Position numbers and translations under genes: made by a program. Under the pieces are notes generated by a model that worked only from the letters and a program-made list of their open reading frames with translations, ran no database searches and was not told the origin of the DNA. Below are positions 7,746 through 15,368 of a stretch of DNA of 34,030 nucleotides, one piece after another. Position 1 is the stretch's first letter. Each line of letters starts with the position of its first letter. The stretch is taken from contig DJYQ01000007.1 in the NCBI GenBank assembly GCA_002450165.1, positions 1-34,030 on the forward strand. Reading direction: 5' to 3'. The DNA comes from Prevotellaceae bacterium UBA6974. Lineage in GTDB: Bacteria; Bacteroidota; Bacteroidia; Bacteroidales; Bacteroidaceae.

Positions 7746-10700
7746 ATGAAAAAATCATTATTTCTGCTCCTGGTGGCATTGGTGACTGCGTTGGTGGCTG
7801 ATGCTCAGGGTACTGGTGAAACGGGGAAGGTGGACAGAGTGCCTGTCAATCGCAATGCTTATCCTGACTATGTCGATCCGCAGGAGGCGTGGGAGCCTGA
7901 ACCCAGCTTGCTGAGGTTCGGCCAGATGACTGGCAACAGTGCTCGTGCCAAGGTTATGCGCAAGGCGGCTGCAAGTGAGTTCCCTGATCATTGGGATAAT
8001 GCTGATTTCAAGCATTTCCCGGCTGTATTTAACCAGAGTGGCGGCTCGTGCGGTTCGGCAAGCCGTATCAGCTATATGTTCACTCATGAGATGAACTCGT
8101 TCCGCGATGCTGATGCGTCGGACCTGTACAATCGCTATCCTTCGCACTTTGTGTGGCTGCTGACCTATGGCAACAGTGGCAAGGATGAGTTTGTGCAGCA
8201 TGTGGGTGTGCCCAGTGCCAAGACGTATGGTGGTATCACTACGAGTAGCATATATGGCAGCAATGCGGATACGAATGACCAGGACTTTGGCTGGATGCAG
8301 GGATATGACAAGTGGTATGAGGGTTTCTTCAACCGTATGCTGAAGCCTACGCACATTCCTTATCACCTGGGTACCGAGGAGGGTCGCCTGGCGGCTAAGG
8401 CCTGGCTGTATAATCATGCTGGGGATGAGGATTTCCACAGTGGCGGTTTGATTGGTTTGGGTGTTGCCAGTGGCGGTAACTGGCAGAGGATTCCGAATAC
8501 GGCGGCTAATTCTGCTGCAGGTGTTGTGAACATGTATTATGTGCATGCCTGGGGTACGAGTGTCGATCATGCGCTGACGATGGTCGGCTGGGATGACCGT
8601 ATTGAGTTTGACCTGGACGGAAATGGTATTGCCGGCGAGGTGGACAAGGATGAGGTCGGTGCCTGGATTATCGTAAACTCGTGGGGTGACTGGTGTAATG
8701 GCGGTTTCATCTATTGTCCGTATGCAAATGCCGGTCCTACGGGTTCAAAGTATGGCGGCAGCTGGGGCGGCTATTGGACGGGCGAGTTGTACAAGGTGCG
8801 CAAGAACTACCGTCCGTTGCGTACGATTAAGCTGAAAATGCAGTACGACCGTCGCAGTGAGCTGAAGCTACAGTGTGGCATAAGTGATAACCTGACGGCT
8901 TCGAAGCCTGACAGGACTATTGACATGCATCATTTCCAGTATGCCGGTGACGGTAACAATGGTAATACGAATCCTGCACCCGAGGTTCCGATGCTGGGTA
9001 AGTGGAGTGATGGTCTCTTGCATCCCGAAGCTATGGAGTTTGGCTATGACCTGACTGACCTGACTGCGGGTTATGACCGTAACAGGCCGCTGAAGTATTT
9101 CTTTATCATCAATACCAAGTCGTGGGCTGCCGGTGCGGGCAAGATTCTGGCTGCAAGCCTGATGGACTATGAGCATGATACTGAGGGTATTGAGACGCCG
9201 TTTGATTTTGGTGTGAATCCTGATATAGAGGTGCAGAATGCCGGTCAGCAGACTATTATCAGCGTCATCGTGCATGGTGCTGGGTACTATGCTCCTAATT
9301 CGCTGTCTCTCAAGAACGGCCGTCTGAGTTGGTCGGCTCCTGACCTGAGTAGCCATTCGGTTGTCAGGTATAACATCTACTATGACCAGTATAAGATTGC
9401 CGAGACGACTGAGCGTTACTATGATTTCGACCAGTCAACGGGGGATGCCCTGTACAGTGTGACTGCTGTTTATGAGGATGGTACGGAGTCGGCAAAGGTG
9501 AGCATTTCGACTCCTGTCGAGTCGCAGGGTGCGGATAACAAGGTTATTACGTTCAGCGGTGGTGGTTTCAGTATCCCGGATGTGTTTGCTTCGAAATATG
9601 CCAAGTGTACCATCGAGTTCTTGATCAAGCCTACGAAATTCTCGAACTATGACTGTATGGCTGGTCCTGGCTGGGGTACGTGGAATCAGCATTGTGATGC
9701 GAACGCCAAGTTTTATTGTGGATGGAATACGGGCAGCGACCGTATTACGAGTTCTTCGGCAATGACCATGGCTTGGCAGCATATGGCGATTGTGGTCAAT
9801 GGCAATAAGCTGACCTTGTTCAGGAATGGTACGTCTGTGGGTTCGTTGACATCGAGCAATTTCTCGGGTATTGGCGGATTTGGCGAGTATGTGTTTACTA
9901 ATGGCGGTAATGGTCAGTTTGCCAAGTATGACGAGATTCGTATATGGAGTACTACCCGTACGGCAACGGAGCTGAAGGGTGGCAATTCGGGGAAGGTGGA
10001 ATATACCGGTGATATGTTGCCTGCTGAGTTGCTGGCGTATTACAAGGGTGATACTTTCCAGGGCGAGGATGGTAATACATATCTGCGTGACTGCGTGGGT
10101 GGACATCATGCAAGGTTACTGGATGATAACTATGCCGAGGAAATTGATAACAGTCTGGTGCTGAAGCTTCCTATGACGACAACGACAACGCTGAAAGTTA
10201 ATAATCCTGGTACTGTGTATGCCAACTTGCCTGTAACGCTCAGCGCTACGCGCAGTTATAATGTGAAGAATATTTCGTGGACAATTCCTGAATTGGGTAT
10301 CGAGAATCTGGAAACACGTGAGCCTAATGTTACGTTCACCCGCGAGGGTACGTTTGACGTGACTGTGAATGGTGTGAACTATGCGGGGCTTGAGAAGACG
10401 CATACTATACAGGTTACGGTTGTCAGGAACGAGGAGCCGGTGGATGCTACGTTCAGGGTTACGTCAACCCTTGTGAATGCTGGTGACCGTGTAAGCTTTA
10501 TTCCGAACAGCGATCAGCCGGGTTGTTCGTACAAGTGGCATTTTGAGGGTGCTGAGGTCGAGGATGTCAACAGTACCAGTGCTGCGGCTACGTACAAGAC
10601 TGCGGGTGTGAACACGGCTACGCTGACGGTGACTGCTCCTGATGGACGCAAGGCGAGCTCGAGTGTGGATATCACTGTGCGCAGGGTGGCTCCTGTTGCT

Positions 10701-12335
10701 GATTTCGAGGTGGATAACTCGATACTGAAGAAGGGTGAGAGTATCACTATGACCAGCACTAGCAAGTATGAGCCTACTGAGTTTGAATGGATTCTGGCCA
10801 ACAACTCGGGTACGACTGTTATCAAGGGTGCGGGTGCTGAATATAGCTACACGCCTGAGGAGAGTGGTCGCTACAGTATTACGCTGAATGCTGCTAACGA
10901 TGTGGGTCATAATAGTACGACCAAGGATAATGTCTTTGTCGTTGCAAATGATGACAGTAAGAATGGCTTGCTGTTTGGCGATGGCTACAAGACGGCGCGT
11001 GCGGATTTCAAGAGGCAGCCGATTGCTGTTGGAACTCAGGTTGCATATACGGTGGATTTCTGGGCAAATATCAACAAGCTGCAGAATTATTGTCTGGCAA
11101 TGGGCAAGGAAGGTGTTTGGGAGATATATGCTGATGAGAATGGCTGTCTGTATCTGGAATCAAACGGCACTTTGGCTCAGTCAAGTGCTGGCTATATAAT
11201 TCCGGGTGAGTGGCATAACTATTGTGTAAGGCATACGACAACGGGTACGGTAAGCTTCTATCGCGATGGTGTGATGTATGGTACTATGCAGACGGGTACG
11301 TATGCGGGCATGCCTGAGTGTTCGACGTTCTCAATCGGTACGTTGAGCGAGGATGGCGGCAACAAGTCAGGCAAGCCGTTTGTGGGTGCTATTGACGAAC
11401 TTCGTTTCTGGGGCTCGTCTCTGACTGCTACGACTATGCAGAAGTATATAAACCGTCATCTTGACGATGCTGATGAACTGGTGGCAAAGACGGAGAAACT
11501 GCTGGCATACTATGACTTTAACCAGAGTGGTGGTACTGTCATTCCTGACCGTACGGGATTGGGTAATGACCTGACGCGTTACAACTTTGGTCCCGAGGGT
11601 GATGCGTGGGGCTTGAGCATGGGTGTCTTTACTCTTGATTTCACCAAGCCTGTTACCGAGGATGTCACGACCAAGAAGGTGTCTAACTACAAGCGTGCAT
11701 TTGCGCGTAGCAACGAGGTTGTCAACAGTACGATTGCGGGGCGTTTCTACAAGATTACTGGGTGGACGCTGGAGAATACGACTGTCGATGGTGGTATTAC
11801 AACTGGTGTACATGTGGATCTTAAAAAGAACAGTGACTTTACTTGCACCACTGGTTGGGATGACTTCGGAGACCTGACTAACCACAAGGCTTATCAGGTG
11901 GCTACGTTTGATCCGGGCTTCTATACGCTGACGGTGACTTTTGGACAGCATGGTGCTGCAGGTGACAGTTATCTGGTTGCTGCTGAGGGTGACCTGGGGC
12001 TTCCGGATGTGGATAAGCTGAACGAGGCTCTTGGCTACAATAGCCTGACGGGTGACGGTAGCAGTACGTGCTCGATGCAGTTCCTGGTGGACGAGACGAA
12101 GCAGATTTCATTCGGTGTATTGGTGGGCAGTATGTCGGGACGTAACATCTTTACAATACAGAAGTTCCAGATGAAGAAGTCTCCGGTCGAGGTGATTACT
12201 GGTATTGGTGATGTGAAGGCAGACGGAACGGATGTTGAGAATCGTGGCTTCTATGACTTGCAGGGACGCAGGTTGCAGAGTATTACTGCTCCTGGCTTGT
12301 ACATAGTGAACGGTAAGAAGGTTATGATAAAGTGA
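7746..12335 (+). CDS. Large secreted papain-like cysteine peptidase with LamG and PKD-like modules and a sorting-type C-terminus
   Basis: 1529 residues with signal peptide 1-20. A clan CA/C1-like peptidase domain spans about 78-350: Cys102 in FNQSGGSCGSASRIS, His275 in SVDHALTMVGWDD and Asn311 in IIVNSWGDWCNGG, matching the papain order Q...C-H-N. Between His and Asn sits an acidic EF-hand-like loop (DLDGNGIAGEVDKDE, 289-303). A beta region follows (about 355-510), then an FN3-like module (about 513-595), LamG-like 1 (about 597-795), three PKD/Ig-like modules (about 815-894, 900-979, 982-1070), LamG-like 2 (about 1074-1290) and an unassigned region (about 1290-1490). The last 30 residues (FYDLQGRRLQ...GLYIVNGKKVMIK) resemble a type-A T9SS/Por sorting signal. 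Papain's CW is CG here, and no extra Cys precedes the nucleophile. It is a single-gene unit with its own -7 box and terminator. It is probably cell-surface or extracellular and acts on proteins; the true substrate is unknown. Confidence 0.85.
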   Translation: MKKSLFLLLVALVTALVADAQGTGETGKVDRVPVNRNAYPDYVDPQEAWEPEPSLLRFGQMTGNSARAKVMRKAAASEFPDHWDNADFKHFPAVFNQSGGSCGSASRISYMFTHEMNSFRDADASDLYNRYPSHFVWLLTYGNSGKDEFVQHVGVPSAKTYGGITTSSIYGSNADTNDQDFGWMQGYDKWYEGFFNRMLKPTHIPYHLGTEEGRLAAKAWLYNHAGDEDFHSGGLIGLGVASGGNWQRIPNTAANSAAGVVNMYYVHAWGTSVDHALTMVGWDDRIEFDLDGNGIAGEVDKDEVGAWIIVNSWGDWCNGGFIYCPYANAGPTGSKYGGSWGGYWTGELYKVRKNYRPLRTIKLKMQYDRRSELKLQCGISDNLTASKPDRTIDMHHFQYAGDGNNGNTNPAPEVPMLGKWSDGLLHPEAMEFGYDLTDLTAGYDRNRPLKYFFIINTKSWAAGAGKILAASLMDYEHDTEGIETPFDFGVNPDIEVQNAGQQTIISVIVHGAGYYAPNSLSLKNGRLSWSAPDLSSHSVVRYNIYYDQYKIAETTERYYDFDQSTGDALYSVTAVYEDGTESAKVSISTPVESQGADNKVITFSGGGFSIPDVFASKYAKCTIEFLIKPTKFSNYDCMAGPGWGTWNQHCDANAKFYCGWNTGSDRITSSSAMTMAWQHMAIVVNGNKLTLFRNGTSVGSLTSSNFSGIGGFGEYVFTNGGNGQFAKYDEIRIWSTTRTATELKGGNSGKVEYTGDMLPAELLAYYKGDTFQGEDGNTYLRDCVGGHHARLLDDNYAEEIDNSLVLKLPMTTTTTLKVNNPGTVYANLPVTLSATRSYNVKNISWTIPELGIENLETREPNVTFTREGTFDVTVNGVNYAGLEKTHTIQVTVVRNEEPVDATFRVTSTLVNAGDRVSFIPNSDQPGCSYKWHFEGAEVEDVNSTSAAATYKTAGVNTATLTVTAPDGRKASSSVDITVRRVAPVADFEVDNSILKKGESITMTSTSKYEPTEFEWILANNSGTTVIKGAGAEYSYTPEESGRYSITLNAANDVGHNSTTKDNVFVVANDDSKNGLLFGDGYKTARADFKRQPIAVGTQVAYTVDFWANINKLQNYCLAMGKEGVWEIYADENGCLYLESNGTLAQSSAGYIIPGEWHNYCVRHTTTGTVSFYRDGVMYGTMQTGTYAGMPECSTFSIGTLSEDGGNKSGKPFVGAIDELRFWGSSLTATTMQKYINRHLDDADELVAKTEKLLAYYDFNQSGGTVIPDRTGLGNDLTRYNFGPEGDAWGLSMGVFTLDFTKPVTEDVTTKKVSNYKRAFARSNEVVNSTIAGRFYKITGWTLENTTVDGGITTGVHVDLKKNSDFTCTTGWDDFGDLTNHKAYQVATFDPGFYTLTVTFGQHGAAGDSYLVAAEGDLGLPDVDKLNEALGYNSLTGDGSSTCSMQFLVDETKQISFGVLVGSMSGRNIFTIQKFQMKKSPVEVITGIGDVKADGTDVENRGFYDLQGRRLQSITAPGLYIVNGKKVMIK

Positions 12336-12357
12336 TGTAGATTTGTATATAGAAAAT

Positions 12358-12393
12358 GAGAGGGCATCGTGGGTGATGTCCTCTCTTTTTTTT
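12358..12393 (+). terminator. Intrinsic terminator after the large peptidase gene
   Basis: An 11-bp stem (GAGAGGGCATC at 12358-12368 with GATGTCCTCTC at 12375-12385, one G-U pair) and a 6-base loop are followed by T8. This is a strong rho-independent terminator. The opposite strand has only a short T-rich stretch, so it may also weakly stop the convergent exonuclease III transcript. Confidence 0.9.
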
Positions 12394-12415
12394 ATATATG
12401 TGTCTGCTGGAAATC

Positions 12416-13183
12416 TTACATTACTATTTCGACCGGGCAGTGGTCGCTGCCCATTATCTCCTGGTGTATCGATGCTGACTGGATTTGGGGTATCAGCCGG
12501 TTGCTGACGATGAAGTAGTCAATGCGCCAGCCGACGTTCTTGCTGCGTGCACCCATGCGGTAACTCCACCACGAGTATTGGTCTTGTGCGTTTGGGTAAA
12601 AATGGCGGAATGTGTCTGTGAAGCCGCTGTCCAGCAACTGGGTCATCTTCTCGCGCTCGGCGTCGGTGAATCCTGCGCTCAGGTGGTTGGTCTTGGGATT
12701 CTTGAGGTCAATTTCCTGGTGTGCGACATTCAGGTCGCCGCAATAGATTACGGGTTTCGTGCTGTCCAGGTTTATCAGGTACTGGCGCAGGGCGTCTTCC
12801 CATTCCATACGGTAGGAAAGGCGTTTGGGCAGTTGCCCTTTTTCTTCGGCGTTCTGGCTGTTGGGGGTATAGCAGCAGACAAGGTGGAAATCTTGCATTT
12901 CGAGGGTGATGAGCCTGCCTTCCGTGTCGTGTTGGGGGATTCCCATGCCGTATGTTATGTTTAACGGTGTGTGACGGGTAAAGACGGCTGTGCCGCTGTA
13001 GCCTTTCTTTTCGGCGTAGTTCCAGTAGCTTTGATAACCGGGGAACTGCAGGTCTATCTGACCTGCCTGGAGTTTTGTTTCCTGTAGGCAGAAGATGTCT
13101 GCGTCCAGTGTGTTGAAGGTTTTTGCAAAATCTTTTCCTACGACGGCCCTGAGACCGTTTACATTCCACGAAATCAGTTTCAT
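12416..13183 (-). CDS. xth: Exodeoxyribonuclease III (AP endonuclease family)
   Basis: 255 residues, standard for the ExoIII/ExoA family. It cleaves DNA 5' of abasic sites and has 3'-to-5' exonuclease activity in base-excision repair. Motifs are LISWNVNGLRA (N-terminus), FCLQETKLQ with metal ligand Glu35, YCGDLNVAHQEIDL, WRIDYFIVS, and the C-terminal GSDHCPVEI with Asp247-His248. ATG 13183 is chosen because the conserved N-terminus starts there. An in-frame extension of 52 codons upstream is Arg/His-rich and overlaps the PPTase gene. The start overlaps the PPTase stop (ATGA), implying translational coupling. It is the last gene of the MATE-PPTase-xth unit. Confidence 0.92.
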   Translation of the reverse strand: MKLISWNVNGLRAVVGKDFAKTFNTLDADIFCLQETKLQAGQIDLQFPGYQSYWNYAEKKGYSGTAVFTRHTPLNITYGMGIPQHDTEGRLITLEMQDFHLVCCYTPNSQNAEEKGQLPKRLSYRMEWEDALRQYLINLDSTKPVIYCGDLNVAHQEIDLKNPKTNHLSAGFTDAEREKMTQLLDSGFTDTFRHFYPNAQDQYSWWSYRMGARSKNVGWRIDYFIVSNRLIPQIQSASIHQEIMGSDHCPVEIVM

Positions 13184-13755
13184 TGTGTGTATCTTGCTAT
13201 TGATAATATGTATCCTTCCTCGAGGTGTTCTTCTGTCATGATCTTGATGTTGGTCAGATTCTGGGGCAGGAGTATGTCTTTTATGTTGTCGCGTATTCCT
13301 GTGCCTTGCAGTTTGAATACGGCTTCCTTTTGTGTCCAAAGGCGTGTGAATATGGTGTCGGATGTGCCTATCTGCTGCATCTCGTCGTCATTCATGCAGT
13401 ATCTGGCTACGTGTTGGTTGTATCGCCCTAAGTCTTCGGCGTCAATTCCGACGGGTGTATTGCTCACGGCGCATGCAACAATGCTGTGGCAGTGGGTTAT
13501 GTTGAAGTGGATGTGAGGATATTCTTGTAGTGACGGTTTGCCGTGTTCGTTTTCGACAAATGTGGGTAGGCCTGTAATTCCGTATTCCTGGTCAAGTGCT
13601 TCCAGAAGCAGGATGTACGACAGGGTGCACTGGGCTTGTCCGCTGAAGTGTTTGTAGCGCAATGCCTTGTCCCTGCGCCATTGCGGCAGGCGTTGGATGT
13701 CGCATTGCAGCTGTGCTTCAGTGTACGTCGTTAGTGAGTGTTTGAGATACAGCAT
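13180..13755 (-). CDS. 4'-phosphopantetheinyl transferase (Sfp-type superfamily)
   Basis: 191 residues. It transfers the phosphopantetheine arm of CoA to a carrier-protein serine, converting apo-ACP to holo-ACP. Motifs are NEHGKPSL, HIHFNITHC, PVGIDAEDLG with metal ligands Asp105 and Glu107, and RLWTQKEAVFKLQGTG with Trp140, Lys143 and Glu144. At this length it is a compact Sfp/Gsp-like enzyme rather than the roughly 120-residue AcpS. The only usable start (ATG 13755) lies inside the 3' end of the MATE gene (38-base overlap), and its stop overlaps the exonuclease start. No carrier protein or NRPS/PKS gene is nearby, so it may be the general ACP-activating enzyme of this organism. Confidence 0.85.
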   Translation of the reverse strand: MLYLKHSLTTYTEAQLQCDIQRLPQWRRDKALRYKHFSGQAQCTLSYILLLEALDQEYGITGLPTFVENEHGKPSLQEYPHIHFNITHCHSIVACAVSNTPVGIDAEDLGRYNQHVARYCMNDDEMQQIGTSDTIFTRLWTQKEAVFKLQGTGIRDNIKDILLPQNLTNIKIMTEEHLEEGYILSIARYTQ

Positions 13756-15181
13756 TCTGCTCGGATTTGCGGAATTGGATGTTCAGGAACTTCTTTATAT
13801 TGGTCTTGGGTATCTCGCTGTTGGCCGTACCTTTGATGTGGTCGATTTCCCACCAGAGCATTCCCAGTGCAAAGCAGAATGATACTATGTCGGACATCGG
13901 TATGCTCATCCAGACTCCTTGCTCGGCGTAGAACAGTGGCATTATGATAAGGAATGGGATAAGAAACAGCAGCTGGCGGCTGACGCTGAGGAAGATGCTC
14001 TTGCCTGCATGACCGATGCTTTGGAAGAAATTGCTGATTACCATCTGGCAGCCAACGATGGGAAAAACGCTTACGCAGATGCGGAACCCTTTGCTGCTTA
14101 TGTCGATGAATTGGGTAGATTGTGGTTCGGATTTGTTGACAAACAGCCCGACAATGGGTTCGGGACAGAATACTCCGATACAGAATCCTATGGATGTGAT
14201 GAGGGATGCTATGTAGATGGTGTATTTCAGGGTCTTCCATACGCGCTCGTTGTGTCGTGCTCCCCAGTTGTAGCCTACTATGGGTTGCATGCCTTGGTTT
14301 AGTCCCATTACTATCATGAGGAAGAGGAATACGATGCCGTTGACGATGCCGTATGCGCCTTTGGCAAGTCCGCCTCCGTATCTGGACATCTGGTTGTTGA
14401 TGAGTCCGACGACAAGGCATGCGCAGATGTTCATCAGAAAGGGGGATAGACCTATGGTCAGGGTCTGACGGACAATGGTGGCGTCAAGTGCAAAGGTTCC
14501 GCGCTGAAAGTGTAATGCATGGTCTTTCCTGCTGAAGAGGGACAGTTCGACTGCAAGTGAAATTGTTTGCGATAGTATTGTGGCAATTGCAGCTCCGCGA
14601 ATGCCCAGGTTGAACGTCCAGATGAACAGGGGGTCCATAATGGTGTTCAGGACAACGGTGAGTAGTGTGCATCTCATGGCTATGCGTGGGTGTCCTGCGG
14701 CACGCAGGACTGCGTTGAGGCCGAAGTAGCTGTGGCTTATGACATTGCCCAGGAGAATGACCTCCATGTAGTCACGGGCATATGATATGTCTTCCTGGCT
14801 GGCTCCGAACAGGTATAGCATGGGGTCCATGAAAAACCAGCACGCCAGGGTGAAGGTGAGACCGAGAATGATGTTCAGCGTAACGGTGTTTCCCAGCACG
14901 TGGTTGGCGATATCGTATTTCTTCTGTCCCAGGCGGACGCTTATGAGCGTACTGGCTCCGACGCCTATCATGGCGCCTACGGATATGCTGAGGTTCATAA
15001 ATGGAAATGTGGTCGTGAGACCTTGGATTGCCAGTACGCCCACGCCTTGTCCGATGAAGAATCGGTCAACGAGGTTGTATAGGGAACTGGCTGTCATCGC
15101 AATGATGGCGGGCAGGGCATAGCTGATTAATAGTTTGCCAATGGGTTTCTGACCTAATTCGGTAGGTGCTTTCTGGGGCAT
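13718..15181 (-). CDS. MATE-family multidrug/sodium efflux transporter
   Basis: 487 residues of the polytopic inner-membrane MATE fold, about 12 hydrophobic segments in two halves. These proteins export cationic compounds using a Na+ or H+ gradient. Family signs are the N-terminal ISYALPAIIAMTASSLYNLVD, FIGQGVGVLAIQGLT, LNAVLRAAGHPRIAM, GLNQGMQPIVGYNWGA and FFQSIGHAGKS. The length is typical. The polar C-terminal tail (about 455-487) is encoded partly by bases shared with the PPTase gene. It is the first gene of a three-gene overlapping unit. No strong -7 box is visible in the upstream region shared with mmdA. The substrate cannot be told from the sequence. Confidence 0.9.
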   Translation of the reverse strand: MPQKAPTELGQKPIGKLLISYALPAIIAMTASSLYNLVDRFFIGQGVGVLAIQGLTTTFPFMNLSISVGAMIGVGASTLISVRLGQKKYDIANHVLGNTVTLNIILGLTFTLACWFFMDPMLYLFGASQEDISYARDYMEVILLGNVISHSYFGLNAVLRAAGHPRIAMRCTLLTVVLNTIMDPLFIWTFNLGIRGAAIATILSQTISLAVELSLFSRKDHALHFQRGTFALDATIVRQTLTIGLSPFLMNICACLVVGLINNQMSRYGGGLAKGAYGIVNGIVFLFLMIVMGLNQGMQPIVGYNWGARHNERVWKTLKYTIYIASLITSIGFCIGVFCPEPIVGLFVNKSEPQSTQFIDISSKGFRICVSVFPIVGCQMVISNFFQSIGHAGKSIFLSVSRQLLFLIPFLIIMPLFYAEQGVWMSIPMSDIVSFCFALGMLWWEIDHIKGTANSEIPKTNIKKFLNIQFRKSEQNAVSQTLTNDVH

Positions 15182-15290
15182 GTATTACATGAAATGTCGC
15201 GTAAAATTATAGAAAATTGCCGAGAAATTTAGTGTATAATGCAAGAAAATGTACGCGCGTGGTCCAATTCTTTGAAAATGTTGCGCCAGT

Positions 15291-15322
15291 GTTGTGTTTT
15301 ACAACCAGAAATTGTAACTTTG
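15291..15322 (+). promoter_or_regulatory. Promoter of the methylmalonyl-CoA decarboxylase operon
   Basis: The -7 box TAACTTTG (15315-15322) fits TAnnTTTG. GTTG (15291-15294, 3 of 4 match to TTTG) sits 20 bases upstream, the expected spacing. The leader of about 40 bases is A-rich up to the ATG at 15369. The rest of the 187-base gap (15182-15368) is AT-rich and shows nothing else I can name. Confidence 0.6.
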
Positions 15323-15368
15323 CCCACTGTAATGTGTTAAAATAAATATATAAATCAAACTAACAAAA

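Noticed and set aside
7758..8570. 270-codon minus-strand frame opposite the peptidase gene
   Set aside because: Arg/Ile/Thr/His-rich shadow of the sense strand, no motif.
12416..13339. Longer exonuclease III start at 13339
   Set aside because: The 52 extra codons are low-complexity, overlap the PPTase frame, and precede the conserved KLISWNVNG start.
15182..15368. Small RNA or replication-origin-like element in the AT-rich gap before mmdA
   Set aside because: I found only a promoter-like pair and AT-rich sequence; no strong hairpin, DnaA-box cluster or repeat.
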